45,970 nt of DNA from positions 1 through 45,970 of the forward strand of contig NZ_VLNT01000020.1 in the NCBI RefSeq assembly GCF_007421815.1, read 5' to 3'. The notes beneath the pieces were generated by a model, which was not told the origin of the DNA, searched no databases, and was given only the letters and a program-made list of their open reading frames with translations. Below, in pieces: positions 17,652-26,138 of the stretch. Source of the DNA: Aeromicrobium piscarium. GTDB taxonomy: Bacteria; Actinomycetota; Actinomycetes; Propionibacteriales; Nocardioidaceae. Position 1 is the first letter of the stretch. Every line of letters starts with the position of its first letter. The position numbers and the translations under genes are program-made.

Positions 17652-18311
17652 TCAGCCGGCGTCGCTCTTGGTCTGCACGTCCACCAGCTCGCCGACCGCG
17701 ACACTGCGGTCGTCGGTGTGGAAAAGCTCCGAGCACGTCAACAGCGTCACGAGCTTCTCGGTGGGCTCGACGCCGGCGGCATCCGGCGACGGCACCGGCT
17801 GCAGCGGCCACGTGGTGCGGAAGTCGACGCGGGTCGCATCGCCGTTGTCGCGGAGCCGGTAGGTGAAGATCTCGGTGCGCGTCTCGACGATGATGTCGTC
17901 ACCCGCTTTGAGATCGAAGAAGTGGCGGAACGGCTCGCCATGCGTGACACGGTGGGCGGCGAGCACCAGATTGCCGACCTCGCCCGGCTTGGCGCCCTCG
18001 GGGTACATGCCGATGCCCTTCGCGAAGGTGGGATCGTCGAAGCCGAGGAGGATCGGCACCTCGTAGTCGGCACCGAATCGCGGAACCCGCAACAACCCCT
18101 CGCCCTTGATCTCCGTGGCATCGTCGCCGCGATCCCAGTCCTGGACGATCGTGGTGCGCAGCGACTCGTGCTCCTTCTTGGCCAGCCAGGTGGTACCCCA
18201 GTACTGCCAGGCCACATAGCCGAGCACGGCGAGGCCCGCGATCACCAAGGCGAGGCCGAGGGCCCCGAGAGCGCGGCCCGAGCGGCGCGAGGTCGTCTGC
18301 GTCGTCACCAT
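17652..18311 (-). CDS. Class E sortase
   Basis: A 219-residue membrane-anchored cysteine transpeptidase. An N-terminal transmembrane helix (about residues 14-36) is followed by the sortase barrel. The catalytic triad is visible: His120 (VLAAHRVTH), Cys193 in TLLTCSELF and Arg202 (TDDRSVAVGEL). The TLxTC signature is normal. Class E enzymes of actinomycetes attach LAXTG-type proteins; no substrate gene is adjacent. Translation may begin at ATG 18311 or the next codon, GTG 18308. Confidence 0.92.
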   Translation of the reverse strand: MVTTQTTSRRSGRALGALGLALVIAGLAVLGYVAWQYWGTTWLAKKEHESLRTTIVQDWDRGDDATEIKGEGLLRVPRFGADYEVPILLGFDDPTFAKGIGMYPEGAKPGEVGNLVLAAHRVTHGEPFRHFFDLKAGDDIIVETRTEIFTYRLRDNGDATRVDFRTTWPLQPVPSPDAAGVEPTEKLVTLLTCSELFHTDDRSVAVGELVDVQTKSDAG

Positions 18312-18331
18312 GTCAGTCTCTCATCTCGGGC

Positions 18332-18501
18332 CTAGGTCGTGTTGCGGAAGTCGGCGTGATTAGCCCGGGCGGCATCCGCGCCCGGCTGACAAGGCCGAGG
18401 ACCGAAGCCATACCAGGTGTCGTCTCGCGAGGGCCGAGAACGCCGTCAGACGGGATGCAGGGTCGTCCGGGCGCCACGCGGACTTCCGCAACACGGCCTA
18501 G
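18332..18501. repeat. 170-bp imperfect palindromic element (MITE-like or structured RNA)
   Basis: The outer arms, 18332-18358 (CTAGGTCGTGTTGCGGAAGT...) and 18475-18501, are 27-base inverted repeats with two mismatches and both end in CTAG. Further nested pairs follow inside: GCCCGG with CCGGGC, GCATCC with GGATGC, and CTGAC...GGC with GCC...GTCAG. The whole block can fold into one long, interrupted hairpin. It fills the spacer upstream of the small RNA and the aminotransferase. It has no coding potential that I can support. Confidence 0.75.
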
Positions 18502-18557
18502 AGTGGGTACTGTTCGCTTCCGGGGACCGGACGCGAGATTTCTTTTCCCGAAAGTGC

Positions 18558-18585
18558 TTGCCGCCCTGCACCTGGTGTGTATAGT
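18558..18585 (+). promoter_or_regulatory. Sigma-70-type promoter of the small structured RNA
   Basis: TTGCCG (18558-18563) and TATAGT (18580-18585) are separated by 16 bases, a good match to the housekeeping promoter of actinomycetes. Transcription would start near 18592, just before the hairpin RNA. Confidence 0.6.
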
Positions 18586-18591
18586 TGAACA

Positions 18592-18670
18592 TGCAGCACA
18601 GAGGTTCCCTCGCAGCTGCCGACGGCCCGCCGTTTCACCCCCCGAGAACGGCGGGCCGACCTCTGTCTTC
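18592..18670 (+). ncRNA. Small structured RNA with a C6 hairpin loop (6C-like)
   Basis: An outer stem ACAGAGGT/ACCTCTGT (18598-18605 with 18659-18666) encloses a perfect 12-base hairpin, CGGCCCGCCGTT with AACGGCGGGCCG (18623-18634, 18647-18658). Its loop TCACCCCCCGAG carries six consecutive C's. A promoter sits directly upstream and no reading frame fits. C6 loops on GC stems are the hallmark of actinobacterial 6C RNA. I see only one C6 loop rather than two, so the family name is tentative; the structured, independently promoted RNA is better supported. Confidence 0.5.
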
Positions 18671-18709
18671 AGCACCTTTCAGCGCGGACCGCGGGTATCG
18701 TCGTAGCCG

Positions 18710-19864
18710 ATGAAGACCTCCAGCGCACGCCTCACCGGCCTCGGCACCACGATCTTCGCCGAGATGACCGCGCTGGCGCAGCGCACCGGGGCGATCAACC
18801 TCGGCCAGGGCTTCCCGGACACCGATGGACCCGACGAGATCCTCACCTACGCGGCTGACACCGTCCGAGGTCACGGACATCACCAGTACGCCCCCGGCAT
18901 CGGCATCCCCGAGCTGCGCCGGGCGATCGCCGAGCATCAGCACCGCTGGTACGACCTGGTCGTCGATCCCGATACCGAGGTCATCGTCTCCACCGGCGCC
19001 ACCGAGGCGATCGCCGCGTCGCTGCTCGGCCTGCTCGACCCCGGCGACGAGATCGTCGTCCTCGAGCCCTACTACGACTCCTATGTCGCGATGATCCAGA
19101 TGGCCGGCGCGACGCGGGTCCCCGTCACCCTGCGCACCCCTGACTTCCGCGTGCCGCTCGATGCCCTGCGGGCCGCGATCACCCCTCGGACCACCGCGAT
19201 CCTGCTGAACTCGCCGCACAATCCCACCGGGGCGGTGCTGAACCGCGGGGAACTCGAGACGATCGCCTCGGTGGCGGTCGCGCACGACCTCGTCGTCATC
19301 AGCGACGAGGTCTATGAGCACCTCGCCTTCGACGAGCCGCATGTCCCGATCGCCACGCTGCCGGACATGCGCGAGCGGACGATCACGATCTCCAGCATCG
19401 GCAAGAGCTTCTCGCTGACCGGCTGGAAGGTCGGCTGGGCTACCGGTCCCGCGGAACTGCTGCGCTCGGTCATGGGGGTCAAGCAGTTCCTCTCGTACAC
19501 CTCCGGCGCGCCGCTTCAGCCCGCCGCGGCAGCGGCGCTGGGGGCCGATGACGCCTACTTCGAGGCCTTCCGGGACCGTCTGCGTGGCCAGCGCGATCTG
19601 CTCTGCGACGGCCTGCGCGATATCGGCTTCGAGGTCTTCACGCCGCAGGGCACCTACTTCGCCACCACCGACGTGCGCTCCCTGGGCTATACGGATGGCA
19701 TCGATTTCTGTCGCCGGCTTCCCGAGCTCGCGGGCGTGGTGGCGGTCCCACAGGAGGTCTTCTACGACGACCGAGAGGCCGGCCGGCCGCTCGTGCGCTG
19801 GGCCTTCTGCAAACGCCCCGATGTCCTCGCCGAAGCCCTCGACCGGCTGTCCGCCCTCACCTGA
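18710..19864 (+). CDS. dapC: PLP-dependent aminotransferase, DapC-like (N-succinyldiaminopimelate aminotransferase)
   Basis: A 384-residue fold-type I, class I/II aminotransferase. INLGQGFPDTDGP, NSPHNPTGAVLN (Asn171), ISDEVYEHL (Asp199) and the PLP-binding Lys232 in SSIGKSFSLTGWK are all present. The N-terminus RLTGLGTTIFAEMTALAQRTGAINLGQGFPD closely resembles the Mycobacterium enzyme assigned to lysine/diaminopimelate synthesis. Methionine or kynurenine aminotransferases share these motifs, so the substrate is a family-based inference. The hairpin at 19881-19940 probably terminates it. Confidence 0.8.
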   Translation: MKTSSARLTGLGTTIFAEMTALAQRTGAINLGQGFPDTDGPDEILTYAADTVRGHGHHQYAPGIGIPELRRAIAEHQHRWYDLVVDPDTEVIVSTGATEAIAASLLGLLDPGDEIVVLEPYYDSYVAMIQMAGATRVPVTLRTPDFRVPLDALRAAITPRTTAILLNSPHNPTGAVLNRGELETIASVAVAHDLVVISDEVYEHLAFDEPHVPIATLPDMRERTITISSIGKSFSLTGWKVGWATGPAELLRSVMGVKQFLSYTSGAPLQPAAAAALGADDAYFEAFRDRLRGQRDLLCDGLRDIGFEVFTPQGTYFATTDVRSLGYTDGIDFCRRLPELAGVVAVPQEVFYDDREAGRPLVRWAFCKRPDVLAEALDRLSALT

Positions 19865-19880
19865 GCCTCGGCTCCTGCCG

Positions 19881-19940
19881 AGATGTGGCCACCTGTGGCC
19901 CGTTTCACCACACCCGAACCGGCCACAGGTGGCCACATCT
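19881..19940. terminator. Perfect 20-bp inverted repeat after the aminotransferase
   Basis: AGATGTGGCCACCTGTGGCC (19881-19900) has an exact inverted copy at 19921-19940 with a 20-base loop. It begins 17 bases after the stop codon and precedes a co-directional gene, so it is probably a terminator. The sequence is not shared with the other repeat families in this window. Confidence 0.75.
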
Positions 19941-19960
19941 GGACAGGGAGAATGTGGGGT

Positions 19961-20593
19961 ATGGAGTTTCGGTTCGGCGGTGTCCTGTTCGACTGCGACG
20001 GTGTGCTCGTGGACTCCCTCGAGGCCGCCGGTGCCGCGTGGGACGTCTGGGCGGAACGCTATGCCCCGCAGTTCGACTACCGCACGCAGATGCGCCACGG
20101 TGTGCGCGCCGCTGACATCGTGGCCTCCTTCGTGGTCGCCGACCGGAGGGCGGAGGCCGAGAGCTTCCTGGAAGAGGCCGAGATCGAAGGGGCGGCGGGA
20201 ACGCACGGCATCGCCGGAGCGGCGAGCCTCACCGCCGCTCTCCCCGGAGGCCGATGGGCCGTCGTCACGTCGGGGACGAGCCGCCTCGTCCGCGCCCGCC
20301 TCGACGCCGTCGGCATCGCCCGGCCCGAGCACATCGTCGCCGCCGAGGACGTCACCTACGGCAAGCCGGACCCGGAGCCCTATCTGCTGGGCGCCAAGGG
20401 TCTCGGCCTCGAGCCGTCGGTCTGTGTCGTGTTCGAGGACGCGCCGGCCGGGGTCGCCGCCGCACGGGCCGCGGGAGTCGCCGCCGTGGTCGGTGTCGGG
20501 GACCACCTCGAGGGAGCCGAGGTCGACGCCCGCGTCGACGACCTGCGTCAGGTGCGGGTGGCCGGGGACACCCTCATTCTCGAGTCCCGCTGA
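19961..20593 (+). CDS. HAD-family phosphatase (beta-phosphoglucomutase-like)
   Basis: A 210-residue HAD subfamily IA hydrolase. Motif I is GVLFDCDGVLVDS with nucleophile Asp11 and acid/base Asp13; motif II is VVTSGTSRLVRARL; motif III is TYGKPDPEPYLLGAKGLG; motif IV is CVVFEDAPAGVAAARAAG. Small phosphosugars are typical substrates, but the specificity is open. An alternative ATG lies nine bases upstream at 19952. Its stop directly abuts the convergent ABC ATPase stop with no spacer. Confidence 0.88.
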   Translation: MEFRFGGVLFDCDGVLVDSLEAAGAAWDVWAERYAPQFDYRTQMRHGVRAADIVASFVVADRRAEAESFLEEAEIEGAAGTHGIAGAASLTAALPGGRWAVVTSGTSRLVRARLDAVGIARPEHIVAAEDVTYGKPDPEPYLLGAKGLGLEPSVCVVFEDAPAGVAAARAAGVAAVVGVGDHLEGAEVDARVDDLRQVRVAGDTLILESR

Positions 20594-21376
20594 TCATTCG
20601 ACGCCGGGATTGAGCACCCGGCGCAGGAACCGCCGCGTGCGCTCCCGCTCGGGATCGCCGATGACCTGAGCCGGCGTTCCCCGCTCGATGACGACACCAT
20701 CGTCGAGGAACAGCACCTGATCGGCCACCGCCTCGGCGAACCGCACCTCGTGGGTCACGATCAGCATCGTCCATCCCTGACTCGCCAGATCGCGGATCAC
20801 GGCGAGGACCTCACCCACGATCTCCGGATCGAGGGCCGAGGTCGGCTCGTCGAACAACACGACGCGCGGCGTGATCGCCAGTGCACGGGCGATGCCGACC
20901 CGCTGCTGCTGTCCTCCCGACAGCTGCGAGGGATACGCGTCCTCCCGATCGCCGAGACCGACCTGCGCCAGCAGCGCACGGCCCTCGGCGACCGCCTCGT
21001 CGCGCGGGCGCCGCTGAGCGGTGACCGGGCCTTCGATGATGTTCTGGAGCGCGGTCAGGTGCGGGAAGAGGTGGTGTTGCTGGAAGACCATGCCCGACTG
21101 CGCACGCAGCCCCCTCAGGATCGCCTCGCGGCCGCGTCCCGATGCCGGCAGCCGGTCGAAGTCGACCTCGACATCGGCGATCGACACGATGCCGCTCTCG
21201 GGGACGTCGAGGGCGTTGAGACAGCGAAGCAGCGTCGTCTTGCCCGAGCCCGACGGTCCGAGCAGAGCCGTGGCCGTGCCCTGCGAGGCCTCGAGATCGA
21301 CGCCGCGCAGGACGGAACGGTCACCGAAGGACTTGTGCAGTCCGTGAGCGCGTAACAGCGGCGGAGAGGAGGTCAT
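20594..21376 (-). CDS. Polar amino-acid ABC transporter, ATP-binding protein
   Basis: A 260-residue ABC ATPase of the GlnQ/HisP/TcyC group. Walker A LLGPSGSGKTTLLRCLNAL, Q-loop MVFQQHHLFPHLT, signature YPSQLSGGQQQRVGIARAL, Walker B VVLFDEPTSALD and the His switch IVTHEV are intact. The FQQHHLFPHLT pattern is characteristic of amino-acid importers. Its ATG overlaps the stop of the upstream permease fusion by four bases (ATGA). Confidence 0.93.
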   Translation of the reverse strand: MTSSPPLLRAHGLHKSFGDRSVLRGVDLEASQGTATALLGPSGSGKTTLLRCLNALDVPESGIVSIADVEVDFDRLPASGRGREAILRGLRAQSGMVFQQHHLFPHLTALQNIIEGPVTAQRRPRDEAVAEGRALLAQVGLGDREDAYPSQLSGGQQQRVGIARALAITPRVVLFDEPTSALDPEIVGEVLAVIRDLASQGWTMLIVTHEVRFAEAVADQVLFLDDGVVIERGTPAQVIGDPERERTRRFLRRVLNPGVE

Positions 21377-22845
21377 GTCACGTACCGATCCAGTCGACGT
21401 TCGAGCCGGTGCTGGGCCCGCGACAGCAGCCAGCACACGATCCAGTAGTAGAGCCCGGCGAAGGCGTACAGCGCGAGGAACTCGTTGCTCTCCCCCGCCG
21501 CCACCTGAGCGACGCGGAACAAATCGGTCACCAGCAGCACCGAGGCGAGCGAGGTGTCCTTCACCAGTGAGAGCAGGCTGTTCGAGAGCGGCGGGACGGC
21601 CGTGCGCAGGGCCTGCGGCAAGATGATGCGCCGAAGCGTCTGGCGATAGTCCAGGCCGATCGTGCGGGCGGCCTCGGTCTGTCCTCGAGGCACGGCCAGG
21701 ATCGACGACCGGATGATCTCGGCGGCATAGCCGGCGACATTCAGGCTGAAGGTCGCCACCGCGGCCGGGAAGCGATCGAAGGTGAGTCCGAGCTGCGGCA
21801 GGCCGTAGAAGACGACGAAGAGCTGGAGGAGCAGCGGCGTCCCGCGAATGATCGAGACGAACGCCCCCGCCGGCCAGGAGAGCCAGCGGGTCCGCGAGAT
21901 GCGGGCCAGGGCGACGCCCAGCGCGAGGATGAGACCGAGGACGAAGCTCGCCGCGGTGAGCGGGATCGTGACCTTGACGAGCGCCAGCGTCATCGGCCAC
22001 GCCTCGGCCCGGAGTACGTCCCACATCGATCGCCCGCCGCGCCCCTCGGTGGTCGCCTCGCCGCCGTCCTCGATGGACACGTCGGCACCGAAGTAACTGT
22101 CGGAGATCTCGGAGAGCGTGCCGTCCTCGCGCAACGAGTTCAGCGCCCGGTCGGCCTCGTCGCGCAGGGCGGCGTCGTCCTGCCGGAAGACGAGTGCCTG
22201 CTCGGAGGTCTCCTGGTCGGCATCCGCGGCGATCTTCACCGCGTCCGAACCGGTGGTGGCGAGGTAGTCGAGGACGGCGATGTTGTCGTTGACGATCGCA
22301 TCGACCCGGCCCTGCACCAGCAGCTCCGCGGCCTGGGCGAAGCCCTCCACCGCCTCGACATTCGCGCCGGCATCGCGGGCGATCGCGGCCCAGTTGGTGG
22401 TGCTCGACTGTGCAGTGGTCTTGCCCTTCAGATCGGCCAGGCTCTGGATCGAGTCGTCATCGGATCGGGTGACGATCACACCCCGCGAGTAGGTGTACGG
22501 CTCGCTCAGCGCGTACCGGGCCTCGCGCTCGGGATTGATGGAGACCTGATTGGCGATGATGTCGACGCGACCGGCATCCAGGGCGGGGAAGATCGCGTCG
22601 AACTGGGTCTCGACGAACTCCAGCCGCCAACCCGCGCGCTCGGCGACCGCCTCGATGACCTCGATGTCGTAACCGGTCAGCTCGTCGGTATCGGGATCGC
22701 GGTAGGTGAACGGCGGATACGTGCCCTCGGTGCCGACGCGGAGGACTGGATCGTCCTGCTCGGCCGGCATCGCCGTCGCCGGTCCACCGAGCAGGAGCGT
22801 CAACAGGACGGCGAGCGCCATCGACCAACGGACGGCACGCGACAT
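21373..22845 (-). CDS. Amino-acid ABC transporter, fused substrate-binding protein and permease
   Basis: A 490-residue fusion. A signal peptide/membrane anchor (residues 1-25, no lipobox Cys) is followed by a family 3 solute-binding domain to about residue 265 (VGTEGTYPPFTYRDPDTDELTGYDIEVIEAVAERAG). A polar amino-acid permease domain with several membrane helices and the EAA-type loop EAARTIGLDYRQTLRRIILPQALRTAVPP completes the protein. The fusion delivers ligand directly to the channel. Glutamine, cystine or another polar amino acid is plausible; the exact ligand is unknown. Confidence 0.92.
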   Translation of the reverse strand: MSRAVRWSMALAVLLTLLLGGPATAMPAEQDDPVLRVGTEGTYPPFTYRDPDTDELTGYDIEVIEAVAERAGWRLEFVETQFDAIFPALDAGRVDIIANQVSINPEREARYALSEPYTYSRGVIVTRSDDDSIQSLADLKGKTTAQSSTTNWAAIARDAGANVEAVEGFAQAAELLVQGRVDAIVNDNIAVLDYLATTGSDAVKIAADADQETSEQALVFRQDDAALRDEADRALNSLREDGTLSEISDSYFGADVSIEDGGEATTEGRGGRSMWDVLRAEAWPMTLALVKVTIPLTAASFVLGLILALGVALARISRTRWLSWPAGAFVSIIRGTPLLLQLFVVFYGLPQLGLTFDRFPAAVATFSLNVAGYAAEIIRSSILAVPRGQTEAARTIGLDYRQTLRRIILPQALRTAVPPLSNSLLSLVKDTSLASVLLVTDLFRVAQVAAGESNEFLALYAFAGLYYWIVCWLLSRAQHRLERRLDRYVT

Positions 22846-23000
22846 CGCTCCCCCTCGGTCAGACTCTCCCCCTGGCCGCGCGGCACGGGCGACAGCGGCG
22901 AGCACGGCCCTCAGTGTAGCCCCGGCAGTCCCTCACGGCCCGTCGTCTCAAGGCGCCCGACCACCGCATTGGCATCGCCCCGGCGCGCGGTCGCACATGG

Positions 23001-23302
23001 GCGGTGAATGAGCAACCATCACGCCTCGAACAGTCGTCCGTGGCAAGACCGGTGGGTGACCCCGCACCGCCCTCGATCCACGACGCCGGGGCGGTACACC
23101 ATCAACCATCCTCGCGGCGCACCCCGCCACGCACCCCAGACCGATGGTTGACCACTCACCGGGATCCGGCCTCGGCACAAGACGGTGCACCATCAACCAT
23201 CCCGATCGCAGTGTGGTTGAGCACTCACCGCGATCGATACGGACCCGATACAGGTGCGCCATCAACCACCGCATCGGGCGAAGGTTGGTTCACCACTCAC
23301 CG
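23001..23302. repeat. Array of inverted repeats, family 4 (CGGTG-ACCATCAACCATC type)
   Basis: The spacer of about 480 bases between the amino-acid transporter start and the FAD monooxygenase stop has no gene. It holds a run of paired half-units: GCGGTACACCATCAACCATC (23091) with GATGGTTGACCACTCACCG (23143); CGGTGCACCATCAACCATC (23183) with GTGTGGTTGAGCACTCACCG (23211); AGGTGCGCCATCAACCACC (23252) with GGTTGGTTCACCACTCACCG (23283); and a degenerate copy at 23001-23020. Each pair is a hairpin. The array ends about 20 bases beyond the monooxygenase stop. Confidence 0.85.
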
Positions 23303-23325
23303 CCCTCGGGAAGGGAGCGAGGAGG

Positions 23326-24450
23326 TCAGGAGAGGGGGGTGGTCCAGGCGTCGTAGCCGTAGACCCAGTCTCCGTCGCCGGAGTCCTTGAGCCATTCGTT
23401 GCCGCGTGAGCCGATCTGGATCGTCGCCGTACGGTCGTGGCGCGCCTCCTCATAGGCGCGGAGACGGTCGGCGAGCTCACCGGGCTCGGCCAGCGCACGG
23501 GCGAGCACCACGGCATCCTCGATCGCCTGCCCGGCGCCCTGCGCCATGAACGGCATCATCGGATGGCAGGCATCGCCGAGCAGGGTCACCCGATCCGTCG
23601 ACCAGCGCGGCAACGGGTCGCGGACGTAGAGCGCCGACTTCAGCACCTCGTCGACCGCGTCCAGCAGCCGCCGGGCCTCGGGATGGAAGGACGCATACAT
23701 CGAACGCAACTCATCGGAGTCACCCGGCGTGGTCCACGACTCCTCGAGCCAGCTGTCCTGCGGGGCGGTGGCGAAGATGAAGACGTCCTCGCCCCGGTTG
23801 AGTGGGAAGGTGACGATCTGCGTCTGCGGATCGGGCCCCCACCACTTGGTGAACGTTCCGAGATCGGCCTGATCGGAGAGCTTCTCGGCCGGCACGACCG
23901 CGCGGAAGGCGACGACGCCGGTGAACTCCGGATGCTCCTGTCCATGGACGGCGGTGCGGACGGCCGAGTGGATCCCGTCCGCACCGACGACGAGATCCGC
24001 CCGATGGGTCGTGCCGTCGACGAAGCCCAACTCGACAGCATCCGCATCCTCGGTCAGCGAGGTCAGTCGCTTGTCGAGCTGCAGGGAGCCCTCCGGCAGC
24101 GCCTGCTGCAAGGCCGCGAGCAGGTCGGCCCGGTGCATCGTCAGCTGCGGGGAGCCGTAGGCCCGCTCGGCCGCATCGGACATCTCCAGTCGCGAGGTCA
24201 CCTCGCCGGTGTCCCACGTGCGGCTGAGGCGGTGGGTCGGCCGGGCAGCCGTGCGCCGCAACTCCTCGCCCACACCGAGCCCGTCCAGCGCACGGACGGC
24301 GTTCGGGGTGAGGTTGATGTCGGCGCCCACCCGGCCGAGCCCCGGGGCCTGCTCGAAGACCCGGACCCGGTGTCCGGCATTGTCCAGCGCGATGGCCGCG
24401 GCCATACCGCCGATGCCTCCGCCGATGATCGCGATATCGCGCTCGGCCAT
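23326..24450 (-). CDS. NicC-like FAD-dependent aromatic monooxygenase
   Basis: A 374-residue group A flavin monooxygenase that would hydroxylate an aromatic or pyridine ring using NAD(P)H and O2. The FAD fingerprint IAIIGGGIGGMAAAIAL is at the N-terminus, DLVVGADGIHSAVR is the DG motif, and VTLLGDACHPMMPFMAQGAGQAIEDAVVL is the GD motif. The KWW in FTKWWGPD and the ending GDWVYGYDAW resemble 6-hydroxynicotinate 3-monooxygenase (NicC) more than salicylate hydroxylase, though both remain possible. A GAGGGAG site precedes the ATG at 24450. It is the last gene of the importer operon, 19 bases after the ATPase, so its substrate is probably the imported compound. Confidence 0.85.
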   Translation of the reverse strand: MAERDIAIIGGGIGGMAAAIALDNAGHRVRVFEQAPGLGRVGADINLTPNAVRALDGLGVGEELRRTAARPTHRLSRTWDTGEVTSRLEMSDAAERAYGSPQLTMHRADLLAALQQALPEGSLQLDKRLTSLTEDADAVELGFVDGTTHRADLVVGADGIHSAVRTAVHGQEHPEFTGVVAFRAVVPAEKLSDQADLGTFTKWWGPDPQTQIVTFPLNRGEDVFIFATAPQDSWLEESWTTPGDSDELRSMYASFHPEARRLLDAVDEVLKSALYVRDPLPRWSTDRVTLLGDACHPMMPFMAQGAGQAIEDAVVLARALAEPGELADRLRAYEEARHDRTATIQIGSRGNEWLKDSGDGDWVYGYDAWTTPLS

Positions 24451-24469
24451 GTTCGTCTCCCTCATCTGG

Positions 24470-25285
24470 TCAGGCCACCCGCACGTCCGACGCATCGTCC
24501 GGCGTCGCGGTACCGCGCAGCAGCCGCAGTACGTGTGCTCGCGCATGGACGAACTCGGCCTCCTCCTTGGTCGTGATCTGATCACGCGGACGCGCCAGGC
24601 CGACGTCGATCACCTCGGCGACGGTGCTCGGCGGCTTGGAGAGCACGATGATCCGGTCCGCCAGATAGACGCTCTCGTCGATATCGTGCGTGACCACCAG
24701 CACCGTGATGTCGAGCTGCGCCTGGATCGACAGCAGCAGGTCCTCCAGCTCCGCGCGGGTCTGGGCGTCGACTGAGGCGTAGGGCTCGTCCATCACCAGC
24801 AGCCGCGGCTGGCAGGCCAGCGCCCGGGCGATCGCGACACGCTGCTGCATGCCCCCGGACATCTGCCACGGGTACAGCCGGCCCTTGCCGTCGAGGCCGA
24901 CGGCCTTGAGCGCCTCCTCGACGCGCTGGGCGCGTTCGGCCTTGGACGTCCGGCGGCGCAGCGGGAAGGCGACATTGTCCTCGACCCGCATCCATGGGAA
25001 CAGCGAACGCGAGTAATCCTGGAAGACCATCGCGAGTCCCTCCGGCACGCCGTTGACGACCTCGCCGTCGAACAGCACGCGACCGCTCGTGGCCTCCTCG
25101 AGGCCGGTGATGATGCGCAGGAGCGTGGTCTTGCCGGCCCCCGAAGGACCCACGATGACCGACACCTTCCCGGCCGGGATGGTGGCGCTGATGTTGCCGA
25201 CCGCGCGATTCTGCCCGTAGGTCTTCGAGATCTCGTCGAGTACCAGCTCCGCGGGGGCGGGGGTCTCGGTGGCGTGGTCAGTCAT
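24470..25285 (-). CDS. NMT1/SsuA-type ABC importer, ATP-binding protein (SsuB/TauB-like)
   Basis: A 271-residue ABC ATPase of the nitrate/sulfonate/pyrimidine-precursor family. Walker A VGPSGAGKTTLLRIITGL, Q-loop MVFQDYSRSLFPWMRV, signature YPWQMSGGMQQRVAIARAL, Walker B LLVMDEPYASVD and VVTHDIDESVYLADRI are intact. The MSGGM signature and PWM Q-loop are typical of this family. It overlaps the upstream permease by eight bases. It energises the two permeases encoded next to it. Confidence 0.94.
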   Translation of the reverse strand: MTDHATETPAPAELVLDEISKTYGQNRAVGNISATIPAGKVSVIVGPSGAGKTTLLRIITGLEEATSGRVLFDGEVVNGVPEGLAMVFQDYSRSLFPWMRVEDNVAFPLRRRTSKAERAQRVEEALKAVGLDGKGRLYPWQMSGGMQQRVAIARALACQPRLLVMDEPYASVDAQTRAELEDLLLSIQAQLDITVLVVTHDIDESVYLADRIIVLSKPPSTVAEVIDVGLARPRDQITTKEEAEFVHARAHVLRLLRGTATPDDASDVRVA

Positions 25286-26138
25286 GCTGAAGGGTCACTC
25301 CTCTGTGCCAGGCCAGGACCCGGCGTTCGATCTGGACGAGTAGGACGTTCAGGACGATGCCGATGAGCGCCAGCGCCACCAGCACGGACCAGAAGCCCGG
25401 ATAGTCGAAGTTCCGTTGGTTCGCGACGAGCAGATTGCCGAGCCCGTTCTTGGAGCGCTGGAGCTCGGAGATGATCATGAGGATCAGCGAGAGCGAGAGC
25501 GCGACCCGGACACCGGCGAAGATCTTGGGGGCGGCGCCGGGGAGCACGATGCGGGTCAGCACATCCCACGAGGAGATCTTGAAGACCGAGGCGACATGGG
25601 CTCGCGCGGTGCCGATGCTCTGCACGCCGTCGATCGTGTTGAACAGGATCGGCCAGACGATGCCGAAGGCGATCAGCAGCACCTTCGGCCAGTCGCCGGT
25701 GCCGAACAGCAGGAAGAAGACGCCGATGAGAGCCGGCGTCGGCAGCGAGCGTCCTAGGTGCACGAGCGGCTGGAAGAGCGCCGCGAGCACCGGCTGCAGG
25801 CCGAGTGCGATGCCGAGCCCCACGCCGACCACCACGGCCAGCCAGAAGCCGAGGGTGGCCCGCCACAGGCTCGGGATGAGGTCGCCGCGGGCGACATCGC
25901 CGAGGAAGAAGTGGCGTGGATCGGTGCTCAGGAAATCGCTGATCACCCGCTGCGCGACCTCCAGCGGAGGCGCGATGAACAGGCCGTTGGTCTCACTGCG
26001 CGAGCCCAACCACCAGAGGAAGGCCAGCAGGACCGGGACGATCAGCCGGATGGCCGCGGTCTTCAGCAGGGGTCCGAGACGATGGGGCAGACGCGTGGAC
26101 GGCATCGCCGTCGATTCGTCGTGGGTCATGGAGGTCAC
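25278..26138 (-). CDS. NMT1/SsuA-type ABC importer, permease 2
   Basis: A 286-residue membrane protein with about six helices (for example RLIVPVLLAFLWWLGS and ALIGVFFLLFGTGDWPKVLLIAFGIVWPIL) and the cytoplasmic coupling loop with GAAPKIFAGVRVALSLSLILMI, as in SsuC/TauC. The GTG at 26138 is preferred over the ATG at 26129 because AAGGAGGGG lies eight bases upstream of it and it overlaps the preceding stop by four bases. Two different permeases form a heterodimer in this operon (inference). Confidence 0.9.
   Translation of the reverse strand: MTSMTHDESTAMPSTRLPHRLGPLLKTAAIRLIVPVLLAFLWWLGSRSETNGLFIAPPLEVAQRVISDFLSTDPRHFFLGDVARGDLIPSLWRATLGFWLAVVVGVGLGIALGLQPVLAALFQPLVHLGRSLPTPALIGVFFLLFGTGDWPKVLLIAFGIVWPILFNTIDGVQSIGTARAHVASVFKISSWDVLTRIVLPGAAPKIFAGVRVALSLSLILMIISELQRSKNGLGNLLVANQRNFDYPGFWSVLVALALIGIVLNVLLVQIERRVLAWHRGVTLQHD

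Noticed and set aside
18356..18706. A 116-codon frame through the palindromic element and the small RNA
   Set aside because: It runs through two strong hairpins and a promoter, and has no ribosome site or protein-like sequence.
23001..23302. Possible CRISPR array
   Set aside because: The 19-20-base units alternate in orientation, are imperfect and unevenly spaced, and no cas genes are present. It is an inverted-repeat array.
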